Counted from the stretch's first letter, positions 1-5,471 are shown. The stretch is DNA of 6,132 bases from Alistipes sp. (GCA_017380955.1 JAFOCZ010000082.1:1-6132), one strand, 5' to 3'. Program-made: numbers and translations. The notes: generated by a model from the sequence alone, not told the origin.

Positions 1-46
1 AAAAAATCCCGAAGGATAGTACATAACGTACAGCCTTCGGGATTTT
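1..46 (-). terminator. Rho-independent terminator of pckA
   Basis: A perfect 13-bp stem pairs 3-15 with 34-46 (core CCCGAAGG/CCTTCGGG). Inside it a second small helix pairs GTAC at 19-22 with GTAC at 28-31 around a 5-base loop. Read on the minus strand, the stem runs into six T residues (complement of 1-6). It lies 40 bases past the pckA stop. The arms also give a short T run on the plus strand, so it could stop transcription entering from the left. Confidence 0.9.
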
Positions 47-54
47 GTTTAGGA

Positions 55-99
55 TGGGCTAAAGAAGCCCACTACAAATCGAAGATTAAAGTTGTGGGC
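55..99 (-). other. Competing small hairpins over the pckA stop codon
   Basis: TGGGCT (55-60) and AGCCCA (66-71) form a perfect 6-bp hairpin with a 5-base loop. The arm GCCCAC (67-72) can instead pair with GTGGGC (94-99), a helix that spans the pckA stop codon at 86-88. The two helices share bases 67-71 and exclude each other. They lie between the stop and the main terminator and may protect the mRNA 3' end. No regulatory role is shown. Confidence 0.35.
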
Positions 100-1690
100 C
101 AGCGGCTACAAGAGCCTTACCCTCCTCGTTAGTTGTGAACTTAGCGAAGTTCTTAACGAAGCGGCCAGCAAGGTCCTGAGCCTTAGTGTTCCACTCCTCA
201 ACATTTGCGTAAGTGTCGCGTGGGTCGAGGATAGCAGGATCTACGCCTGGAAGTGCTGTTGGCACCTTGAAGTCGAAGATAGGAATCTGCTTAGTCTCTG
301 CCTTATCGATAGAGCCATCGAGGATAGCGTCGATGATACCACGAGTATCCTTGATAGAGATACGCTTACCTGTACCGTTCCAGCCAGTGTTTACGAGGTA
401 TGCTGTAGCACCTGAAGCCTGCATACGCTTTACGAGTTCCTCACCATACTTTGTTGGGTGGAGTGAAAGGAACGCAGCACCGAAGCACGCTGAGAAGGTA
501 GGTGTAGGCTCGGTGATACCGCGCTCAGTACCTGCCAACTTAGCAGTAAAGCCTGAGAGGAAGTAGTACTTAGTCTGCTCTGGAGTAAGAACAGAAACTG
601 GAGGCAACACACCGAATGCATCTGCAGAGAGGAAGATAACCTTCTTCGCAGCAGGAGCCTTAGATACAGGCTTTACGATGTTGTTGATGTGGTAGATAGG
701 GTAAGATACACGAGTGTTCTCGGTTACTGACTTATCTGAGAAGTCGATCTTACCATTCTCATCAACAGTTACGTTCTCGAGAAGTGCATCGCGGCGGATA
801 GCATTCCAGATATCTGGCTCGTTCTCCTGTGAGAGGTTGATAACCTTAGCGTAGCAACCACCCTCGAAGTTGAAGATACCATCATCATCCCAACCGTGCT
901 CATCGTCACCGATCAACTCGCGCTTAGGATCTGTAGAGAGGGTTGTCTTACCTGTACCTGAAAGACCGAAGAAGATAGCAGTCTCGCCATCCTTGTTGGT
1001 GTTTGCAGAGCAGTGCATAGAAGCGATACCCTTCAATGGGAGGAGGTAGTTCATATATGAGAACATACCCTTCTTCATCTCACCACCATACCAAGTGTTG
1101 ATGATAACCTGCATCTTCTCAGTGAGGTTGAACACAACAGCAGTCTCAGAGTTAAGACCGAGTTCCTTGTAGTTCTCAACCTTTGCCTTAGAGGCGTTCA
1201 ACACTACGAAGTCTGGCTCGCCGTAGTTTGCCAACTCCTCCTCTGTAGGACGGATGAACATATTCTTTACGAAGTGTGCCTGCCAAGCCACCTCCATAAT
1301 GAAGCGGATCTTGAGACGAGTGTTCTCGTTAGCACCACAGTATGTATCAACAACATACAACTTCTTTGAAGACAACTCCTTAGCAGCGAGTTTCTTCAAC
1401 TCTGCCCAAGCAGCCTCTGTTACAGGCTTGTTATCGTTCTTGTACTCGTCAGAAGTCCACCAGATAGTATCCTTAGTGGTCTCGTCCATTACGAAGAACT
1501 TATCCTTAGGAGAACGACCTGTGTACTCACCAGTCATTACGTTTACTGCACCCATCTCGGTTACAACACCCTTGTCGAAACCTGTGAGGCCCTCCTTAGT
1601 CTCCTCCTCGAAGAGAGTCTCATACGAAGGGTTGTAAACAATCTCCTGCACGTCGGTAATACCGTACTTTGATAGATCAATTGTTGCCAT
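86..1690 (-). CDS. pckA: ATP-dependent phosphoenolpyruvate carboxykinase
   Basis: Cytosolic enzyme interconverting oxaloacetate + ATP with PEP + CO2 + ADP. In succinate-forming Bacteroidales it is generally held to run in the carboxylating, ATP-yielding direction. The 534-residue product is full length (about 540 in E. coli). Visible sites are the substrate loop TGRSPKDK (R59), YGGEMKKG (Y201, K206/K207, the metal and substrate lysine region), the P-loop GLSGTGKT (242-249, K248), the PEPCK-specific IGDDEHGW (D262/D263) followed by EGGCYAK, and TENTRVSYP with R327. All sit six residues before their E. coli counterparts, so the active site is intact. The P-loop with this kinase-2 variant marks the ATP family, not the GTP family. 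The ATG at 1688-1690 is the only sensible start; the bases before it are A-rich with no Shine-Dalgarno sequence. It is a single-gene unit with its own promoter and terminator. Confidence 0.98.
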   Translation of the reverse strand: MATIDLSKYGITDVQEIVYNPSYETLFEEETKEGLTGFDKGVVTEMGAVNVMTGEYTGRSPKDKFFVMDETTKDTIWWTSDEYKNDNKPVTEAAWAELKKLAAKELSSKKLYVVDTYCGANENTRLKIRFIMEVAWQAHFVKNMFIRPTEEELANYGEPDFVVLNASKAKVENYKELGLNSETAVVFNLTEKMQVIINTWYGGEMKKGMFSYMNYLLPLKGIASMHCSANTNKDGETAIFFGLSGTGKTTLSTDPKRELIGDDEHGWDDDGIFNFEGGCYAKVINLSQENEPDIWNAIRRDALLENVTVDENGKIDFSDKSVTENTRVSYPIYHINNIVKPVSKAPAAKKVIFLSADAFGVLPPVSVLTPEQTKYYFLSGFTAKLAGTERGITEPTPTFSACFGAAFLSLHPTKYGEELVKRMQASGATAYLVNTGWNGTGKRISIKDTRGIIDAILDGSIDKAETKQIPIFDFKVPTALPGVDPAILDPRDTYANVEEWNTKAQDLAGRFVKNFAKFTTNEEGKALVAAGPQL

Positions 1691-1795
1691 AGTTTTTGAT
1701 TTTTATTAGATTCTACAATTCTTTCTTCCTATATTATATATATCTCGGACTATCGCATCCCCACACCCACATTCTCACAATCCGAAATCACTCTG

Positions 1796-1826
1796 CAAAG
1801 GTACAACTTTTTTTTACTCTGTGAAA
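1796..1826 (-). promoter_or_regulatory. pckA promoter (Bacteroidota type)
   Basis: On the minus strand TACCTTTG (1803-1796) matches the TAnnTTTG -7 box exactly. Nineteen bases upstream lies TTTC (1826-1823), one base from the TTTG -33 box. Transcription would start near 1790, giving a 5' leader of about 100 bases before the pckA ATG. No operator is recognised in that leader. Confidence 0.75.
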
Positions 1827-1905
1827 TATTTAACAGATATTTTTTAAATTTTTTTAGAAAAATATTTTTCCTACATACGGATAACGCTATAAACTATCGA
1901 GTTAT

Positions 1906-1974
1906 TGCGATGGCGACACGCAAAATTCTTTGCGAGCATATTGCCACGCAGCATCTATGGCACACTTTATGCCA
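1906..1974. repeat. Two adjacent hairpins between the divergent promoters
   Basis: First hairpin: 1906-1914 pairs with 1943-1950 (TGCG-TGGC with GCCACGCA, one bulged A), enclosing a perfect CGCAAA/TTTGCG stem (1919-1924 with 1929-1934) with an ATTC loop. Second hairpin: TGGCA (1958-1962) pairs with TGCCA (1970-1974). Neither is followed by a T run in the plus direction, and they lie upstream of both predicted promoters, so they are not the terminator of a gene in the window. They could be a REP-like unit or a protein-binding site. Confidence 0.4.
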
Positions 1975-1980
1975 AAAAAT

Positions 1981-2011
1981 TTTGTTGTTTGAGAAATTTG
2001 GCGTACCTTTG
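1981..2011 (+). promoter_or_regulatory. Strong Bacteroidota promoter upstream of greA
   Basis: TTTG (1981-1984), exactly 19 bases, then TACCTTTG (2004-2011): both boxes match the TTTG / TAnnTTTG consensus perfectly. Transcription should start near 2018. The greA ATG is at 2353, so a greA transcript from here carries an unusually long leader of about 335 bases. The promoter may also, or instead, drive a short RNA ending near 2125. Confidence 0.8.
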
Positions 2012-2017
2012 TGAAAC

Positions 2018-2125
2018 ATTTTACAAAGGAGCGCAGAGGCTCCCGCTTAGGAGTTCTAATCTTAGGTCTATGCCACGTGTTATGCACGGCGGAGGAGATG
2101 AGGATTAGGATTCATTATTTTTATG
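2018..2125 (+). ncRNA. Candidate structured leader or small RNA upstream of greA
   Basis: Directly downstream of the promoter, 2051-2061 pairs with 2103-2113 in an unbroken 11-bp helix (two G-U pairs), followed by a U-rich stretch (2114-2123) that could terminate transcription weakly. Within the loop GCC/GGC and GTG/CAC (2072-2090) form a small hairpin. A competing hairpin pairs GGCTCC (2038-2043) with GGAGTT (2050-2055) and excludes the long helix, so two states are possible. An ATG at 2070 opens a 12-codon frame ending at TAG 2106-2108, which overlaps the helix. It matches no RNA family I can name. It could be an independent sRNA, an attenuating greA leader, or a chance fold. Confidence 0.4.
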
Positions 2126-2153
2126 TGTTGTAACAAAACAAAAAATTTAAGAG

Positions 2154-2350
2154 TTAGAATCTGTTTGAATTTTATTTCGAGATTTTTTGTGAATCTATTT
2201 TGAACAGATATTCACCTGGGCAGTGCAGATAATAGTGGACTATTTTCAAACTGCACAAGTGAATAGATGCCAAAATAGGTCACAAAGAAGCCGAAACATA
2301 TTCACAGGCAACAGTCTAACTCATATAATAAAATTCAAAACAGATTCTTA
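2154..2350. mobile_element. MITE-like non-coding element with terminal inverted repeats
   Basis: The ends GAATCTGTTTGAATTTTATT (2157-2176) and its reverse complement (2327-2347) match over 20 positions with one extra A in the right copy. TTA lies immediately outside each end (2154-2156 and 2348-2350), as for a 3-bp target duplication. The 191-bp interior has no useful open frame. It folds into three consecutive hairpins: 2189-2215 (GTGAAT/ATTCAC), 2223-2256 (GTGCAG/CTGCAC with AATAG/CTATT inside), and 2259-2305 (GTGAAT/ATTCAC). Size, inverted ends, short duplication and lack of coding match miniature inverted-repeat elements. TNA-type duplications are known from IS5-family subgroups, so a related transposase could have moved it; that is inference. 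The alternative is a native greA leader RNA closed by a long stem. Confidence 0.55.
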
Positions 2351-2352
2351 AT

Positions 2353-2829
2353 ATGAGTAACGAAATCATCTACCTTACAGCAGAAGGTATGAACAAACTT
2401 AAGGAGGAACTCCACCACTTGGTATCTGTGGAGCGTCCTGCTGCCGCTGCCGCCATCGCCGAGGCTCGCGATAAGGGTGACTTGTCGGAGAACGCCGAGT
2501 ATGACGCAGCACGCGAGGCACAGGGTCTTTTGGAGATGCGCATCGCAAATCTCGAGCAGACACTCCAGCGCGCACGTATCATCGACGAGACAAAGATTGA
2601 CACCTCTAAGGTGCAGATTCTCAGCCGTGTGAAACTTCTAAACCACAATGTTAAGCGCGAGGTAGAGTACACCATCGTGTCGGAGAACGAGGCAAACTTG
2701 CGTGAGGGTAAGTTGGCTATCGGCACACCTATCGCTAAGGCGTTGCTTGGTAAGAAGGTTGGCGAGGTTGTAGAGGTACAGGTACCAGCCGGTATCCTCA
2801 AACTTGAGATTTTGAACATCTCAATCTAA
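2353..2829 (+). CDS. greA: Transcript cleavage/elongation factor GreA
   Basis: GreA binds backtracked RNA polymerase through its secondary channel and stimulates cleavage of the extruded RNA 3' end, rescuing arrested complexes. The 158-residue length is typical. Residues 1-75 form the antiparallel coiled coil, whose tip motif GDLSENAEYDAARE carries the catalytic acids D43 and E46 (D41 and E44 in E. coli). Residues from about 85 form the FKBP-like C-terminal domain, including the family motif IGTPIAKALLGKKVGE (123-138). The tip sequence makes it an active factor, not an acid-less Gre homologue. The ATG at 2353 gives the conserved N-terminus; the bases before it are A/T-rich without a Shine-Dalgarno sequence and belong to the end of the MITE-like element. 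It is monocistronic with a strong terminator. Confidence 0.97.
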   Translation: MSNEIIYLTAEGMNKLKEELHHLVSVERPAAAAAIAEARDKGDLSENAEYDAAREAQGLLEMRIANLEQTLQRARIIDETKIDTSKVQILSRVKLLNHNVKREVEYTIVSENEANLREGKLAIGTPIAKALLGKKVGEVVEVQVPAGILKLEILNISI

Positions 2830-2843
2830 ACTCTCCAAACGAG

Positions 2844-2886
2844 AAACGTAATGGGGTTGTCCACGCGGACAACCCCATTCGTTTTT
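2844..2886 (+). terminator. Rho-independent terminator of greA
   Basis: A perfect 13-bp stem pairs 2850-2862 with 2867-2879 (TGGGGTTGTCC with GGACAACCCCA) around the 4-base loop ACGC. Past one bulged T it continues as AAACG (2844-2848) pairing with CGTTT (2880-2884). Five T residues (2882-2886) follow on the plus strand. It lies 15-57 bases past the greA stop. The convergent GH20 gene ends at 2918, so it may also block read-through from that side. Confidence 0.93.
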
Positions 2887-2910
2887 GGTGAGTCATTACT
2901 CATTCCTCAC
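2887..2910 (-). repeat. Short heptad-like repeat after the GH20 gene
   Basis: Read on the minus strand, 2910-2887 is GTGAGGA ATGAGTA ATGACTC plus ACC, imperfect 7-base periods starting seven bases past the GH20 stop. It closely resembles the sequence just after the DUF308 stop (5292-5308; 14 of 17 bases agree). GTGAG (2888-2892) and CTCAC (2906-2910) can pair. Function unknown. Confidence 0.45.
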
Positions 2911-2917
2911 TAAAATC

Positions 2918-4507
2918 TTACTCCCTACCCTCAAAGTAATAAGGTGCATACGCCCAGCCATACGCATCGTAGAACTTGCGAAGGTTCTCCATCTTGCGGC
3001 GGATGGTGGTCTCGTCACGACGGTCTACAGACCACTGCACCTCGCACAAAGCACCAAGACGTGGCAACAACTGCGACTCATACATCGACAAATCGGTAAG
3101 ATACTCCGACCATACGTTACACTGCACACCGATGATATTCTTACGCGCCGCGTCACTGATACCCTCAAAAGGATCCCAGGCATATACCTTCTGGAAGTTG
3201 ATATGACCACCGATACGCAAGCCCTCACCCTCACGGCTCTGGGTCTGGTAGAAGTCGAAGTAGCATATTGGAAGTGGTGTCATAACAACCTCGTGGCCGT
3301 GCTCGGCAGCATATGCGCCAATCTTAGCACCACGCCACGCCATAACTGTTGACGATGTAGATACGCCACCCTCCAAAATCTCATCCCAGCCGATGATGCG
3401 GCGACCCTGGGCGTTGAGGAACTTCTCGATGCGTGTTACAAGGTAACCCTGCAACTCCTCCTCGCTCTCAAGACCCTGAGCCTTCATCATAGCCTGGCAG
3501 TGCTCACACTCCTTCCAACGATCCTTAGGGCACTCATCACCACCGATGTGTATCAACTCCGATGGGAAGAGTTCGAGGACCTCCTTGAGAACATTCTCGA
3601 GGAAGGTGTATGTAGTCTCCTTACCTGCGCAGAGCACCTCTGGTGTAACACCCCACATTGTCCACACCTCAACATCCTGCTCCTGGCAGCCGAGCCAAGG
3701 CAATGCGTGAAGGGCAGCCTGTGAGTGTCCAGGCATCTCAATCTCAGGGATTATGGTTATGTAACGCTCCTCGGCATACTTAACAACCTCACGAATCTGC
3801 TCCTGGGTGTAGTAGCCACCATAAGGCTTACCATCCCACCACTTTGGCTCAAGGCCGTGACCTATGAGCGTCTCCTTACGCATAGAAGCCTTCTCGGTAA
3901 GTTCGGGATATACCTTAATCTCGATACGCCAGCCCTGGTCGTCGGTGAGATGCCAGTGCAAGCGGTTTAGTTTGTGCGCTGCGAGGATATCGATATACTC
4001 CTTTACATCCTCAACGCTGAGGAAGTGACGACATACATCGAGGTGAGCACCACGATACTTGAACGATGGCTCATCGGCGATAAAGCCATAAGGCACACGG
4101 CAGTTGTTGGTAACGAGAATCTGTCGCAAGGTCTGCAAGCCGTAGTATACACCAGCCTCCGTGCCACCAATGATGAGCACACCCTCCTCCGATACGGTCA
4201 TCTCGTAACCCTCAGGGGCTATGCAACTATCTGTGCGTACCTTGATACCCTTGTTACCGCGCTTCGCCATTGTCATAGGCTTCTCAAGACCGAGGATAGG
4301 CGTCATATCCTCCGAGAAACGCTGCGCAGGAGCCCACATATCATCCACCACGATGATGCGTGTCTTTGCCGTCACAACATACTCACCCTCCGCCTCGAGG
4401 TCTACATACGCTGGCTCGGGAACTACGTTGAGTTCGCGTGCCTGGAGCGTGGTCATCGACAATAGCGACACCACGACGATTGCCAAAAGTGAAAAAAGTC
4501 TCTTCAT
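2918..4507 (-). CDS. Secreted GH20 beta-N-acetylhexosaminidase
   Basis: Family 20 exo-hydrolase releasing terminal beta-linked GlcNAc or GalNAc from mucin, host or chitin-type glycans by substrate-assisted catalysis through the 2-acetamido group. The 529 residues start with a type I signal peptide (K2 R3, hydrophobic 4-19, likely cut after LQA at 23) with no lipobox cysteine, implying the periplasm. Residues about 25-145 are the GH20b N-terminal domain. From about 149 comes the catalytic barrel: YRGAHLDVCRHF (R152, substrate arginine), HWHLTDDQGWR (184-194), IIPEIEMPGH (252-261), HIGGDE (320-325) with the catalytic pair D324-E325, and pocket tryptophans likely W374 (GWDE), W391 (AWRG) and W466 (VWSEY). 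No carbohydrate-binding or sorting domain follows, so it is a compact version. No susC/susD pair is present in the window. The ATG at 4505-4507 gives the signal peptide directly. Confidence 0.95.
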   Translation of the reverse strand: MKRLFSLLAIVVVSLLSMTTLQARELNVVPEPAYVDLEAEGEYVVTAKTRIIVVDDMWAPAQRFSEDMTPILGLEKPMTMAKRGNKGIKVRTDSCIAPEGYEMTVSEEGVLIIGGTEAGVYYGLQTLRQILVTNNCRVPYGFIADEPSFKYRGAHLDVCRHFLSVEDVKEYIDILAAHKLNRLHWHLTDDQGWRIEIKVYPELTEKASMRKETLIGHGLEPKWWDGKPYGGYYTQEQIREVVKYAEERYITIIPEIEMPGHSQAALHALPWLGCQEQDVEVWTMWGVTPEVLCAGKETTYTFLENVLKEVLELFPSELIHIGGDECPKDRWKECEHCQAMMKAQGLESEEELQGYLVTRIEKFLNAQGRRIIGWDEILEGGVSTSSTVMAWRGAKIGAYAAEHGHEVVMTPLPICYFDFYQTQSREGEGLRIGGHINFQKVYAWDPFEGISDAARKNIIGVQCNVWSEYLTDLSMYESQLLPRLGALCEVQWSVDRRDETTIRRKMENLRKFYDAYGWAYAPYYFEGRE

Positions 4508-4545
4508 ATTCTTATCGTTATTAATTAATTTTCGTCTTTAAAATA

Positions 4546-4576
4546 CAAAGATAGCAATTTGTATTGAGATACCAAC
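4546..4576 (-). promoter_or_regulatory. Promoter of the GH20 gene
   Basis: On the minus strand TATCTTTG (4553-4546) matches the Bacteroidota -7 box TAnnTTTG exactly. Nineteen bases upstream lies GTTG (4576-4573), close to the TTTG -33 box. Transcription would start near 4540, leaving a leader of about 32 bases before the ATG. The -33 box lies inside the first of two tandem repeats, so a factor bound there would compete with sigma. Confidence 0.7.
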
Positions 4577-4605
4577 ACTTTAGGCAATGTATCGAGATAC
4601 CAACA
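4561..4605. promoter_or_regulatory. Candidate operator: two tandem 17-bp repeats in the GH20/DUF308 divergent region
   Basis: GTATTGAGATACCAACA (4561-4577) and GTATCGAGATACCAACA (4589-4605) agree at 16 of 17 bases and are spaced 28 bp start to start. Each opens with a palindromic 12-mer, GTAT-4 bases-ATAC. The first copy covers the GH20 -33 box. The second lies just upstream of a weaker plus-strand -7-like sequence (GAATTTTG, 4617-4624). This is the arrangement expected of a regulator controlling one or both divergent genes. The regulator is not in the window. Confidence 0.55.
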
Positions 4606-4643
4606 TCTAAAATCGTGAATTTTGCAGCACAACGACCACCCTA

Positions 4644-4666
4644 CTACCTATATATAGATATGGTAG
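4644..4666 (+). other. Small hairpin in the DUF308 gene leader
   Basis: CTACC (4644-4648) pairs with GGTAG (4662-4666), extended by ATAT/ATAT after one bulged base, with its loop in the TATATATAGATAT stretch. It lies 33 bases before the predicted ATG. Its meaning is unknown. Confidence 0.25.
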
Positions 4667-4698
4667 CACGGTTATTGCTTCTATATGCGGAAAACCTT

Positions 4699-5295
4699 AT
4701 GACTATGACAAACGATATCTACGCAAAAACAGAGTACCTCATCCGCCGCTGGTGGCTATCAATCATCGTGGGCATAGCGATGATAGCCATAGGCTTCGTT
4801 GTACTCATCTACCCCGTGGCAAGTTACTACACCATAGCGCTGTGGTTAGGCATCGCCATCCTGCTCTCGGGCATCGTCAACCTCCTGCAAAGCATCTCGT
4901 CGCAGAACTACTTCGTGCATCGTGGATGGGTTGTGGTGGCATCTATCGCCGACATCATCATCGGCATAGTGCTGATGTTCAACATCCTGCTCTCGGAGAT
5001 GATACTACCACTGCTACTCGGCTGCTGGCTACTATATCGCTCCAGCAGTATGCTCATTATGGGTCTCGATCTTCGCCAATATGGCTCTCGTGATGCGGGA
5101 TGGATGATATTCTACTCCGTGGTGGCACTTATCCTCAGCATCCTTATAGTGTGGATGCCAGGCACGTTAGGCACACAAACGGTGGTGCTGTTCGTGGGCT
5201 TCGGCCTTATATTATATGGTATGTCGGCATTCTCGATGGGAATGCGCCTGTGGGAGGTACACCGCCACGCCAAGACCATCGGGAGCGATGAGTAA
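4699..5295 (+). CDS. DUF308/HdeD-family six-helix membrane protein
   Basis: Inner-membrane protein of 198 residues with six hydrophobic segments at about 18-38, 44-64, 76-95, 100-121, 134-154 and 160-180, joined by very short loops. The pattern of three helix pairs, the tryptophan pair before helix 1 (RRWWLSIIVGIAMI) and the size fit the DUF308/HdeD family. E. coli HdeD is linked to acid resistance at high cell density, but most family members have no established role, so no specific function is assigned. The frame is open back to an ATG at 4564, but that start would begin inside the tandem repeats and add 45 residues of poor character. The ATG at 4699 (or 4705), after GCGGAAAACCTT, puts helix 1 near the N-terminus as usual. 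It is divergent from GH20 and shares its control region. Confidence 0.85.
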   Translation: MTMTNDIYAKTEYLIRRWWLSIIVGIAMIAIGFVVLIYPVASYYTIALWLGIAILLSGIVNLLQSISSQNYFVHRGWVVVASIADIIIGIVLMFNILLSEMILPLLLGCWLLYRSSSMLIMGLDLRQYGSRDAGWMIFYSVVALILSILIVWMPGTLGTQTVVLFVGFGLILYGMSAFSMGMRLWEVHRHAKTIGSDE

Positions 5296-5308
5296 GGAAT
5301 GAGAAGTG

Positions 5309-5336
5309 AGTAATTAGTAATCAGTAATTAGTAATG
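5309..5336 (+). repeat. Four tandem 7-bp repeats (AGTAATN)
   Basis: AGTAATT, AGTAATC, AGTAATT and AGTAATG follow without gaps at 5309-5336, 14 bases past the DUF308 stop, equivalent to two copies of a 14-mer. The bases just before (5292-5308) resemble the repeat after the GH20 gene. Slippage-prone short repeats are the simplest view. Confidence 0.75.
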
Positions 5337-5338
5337 GG

Positions 5339-5359
5339 TCATCTCTTCGAGATGATTTT
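5339..5359 (+). terminator. Probable terminator of the DUF308 gene
   Basis: TCATCTC (5339-5345) and GAGATGA (5349-5355) form a perfect 7-bp stem (loop TTC, or five bases if the top pair opens), directly followed by TTTT (5356-5359). It lies 44 bases past the stop codon. The stem is short and the T run brief, so termination may be partial, with the large hairpin at 5624-5670 as backup. Confidence 0.55.
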
Positions 5360-5368
5360 GGGGAGAGA

Positions 5369-5471
5369 TGGGTAATTATATGGAATTTAGGGAGATTAGG
5401 GACAGTGAAGTGACCCCTTCGCTACCTATCACTACCCATCAGTCCCCATAACTACCTATAACTACCCAGAA
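5369..5471. repeat. Imperfect palindrome of about 100 bp with five 10-bp direct repeats
   Basis: The right arm is a tandem run of five degenerate decamers at 5422-5471: CTACCTATCA, CTACCCATCA, GTCCCCATAA, CTACCTATAA, CTACCCAGAA. The left arm carries matching G-rich sequence: TGGGTAATTAT (5369-5379) pairs with ATAACTACCCA (5458-5468) with one G-U pair. Near the centre GTGAAG (5405-5410) pairs with CTTCGC (5417-5422) and TAGG (5397-5400) with CCTA (5425-5428). The period equals about one DNA helical turn. Function unknown. Confidence 0.55.

Larger units (their letters stand above)
1691..2352. other. Long divergent intergenic region between pckA and greA
   Basis: This gene-free stretch of 662 bases contains, in order, the pckA 5' leader and promoter (to about 1826), a very AT-rich spacer (about 1804-1870), two hairpins (1906-1974), a plus-strand promoter (1981-2011), a foldable leader (about 2018-2125), and a MITE-like element (2157-2347) ending at the greA start. 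Open frames here (about 60 codons on either strand between 1902 and 2108) overlap promoters and hairpins, lack recognisable protein features and are not called as genes. Confidence 0.8.

Noticed and set aside
1902..2108. Overlapping small frames of 61 codons (minus) and 67 codons (plus, TTG start)
   Set aside because: They overlap hairpins and a consensus promoter, have no domain, and the plus-strand one would begin before its own promoter.
2035..2113. Possible tRNA, because of the T-arm-like GGAGTTCTAATC
   Set aside because: The T-loop purine is missing, and no acceptor, D or anticodon arm can be formed on either strand.
2370..2819. 149-codon minus-strand open frame covering greA
   Set aside because: It is the antisense shadow of a well-conserved gene, its product is serine/arginine-rich with no domain, and greA is unmistakable.
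3974..4465. 163-codon plus-strand open frame within GH20, plus other frames at 2885-3352 and 3500-3970
   Set aside because: They are antisense to an intact GH20 enzyme with all catalytic motifs; no recognisable domain and no promoter of their own.
4558..4588. Plus-strand promoter using TTTG at 4558-4561
   Set aside because: The position 19 bases downstream reads TAGGCAAT, which lacks the TTTG half of the -7 box.
4564..4698. N-terminal extension of the DUF308 protein from the ATG at 4564 (or 4660)
   Set aside because: The extension would start inside the putative operator repeats and run through the leader hairpin; its residues do not resemble the family N-terminus.
4752..5093. 113-codon histidine-rich frame inside the DUF308 gene
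   Set aside because: Frame-shifted shadow of the membrane protein; histidine richness comes from out-of-frame reading of its ATC/CTC codons.
5309..5471. Possible CRISPR array
   Set aside because: Repeats are 7 and 10 bp, contiguous and degenerate, without unique spacers; no cas genes are nearby.
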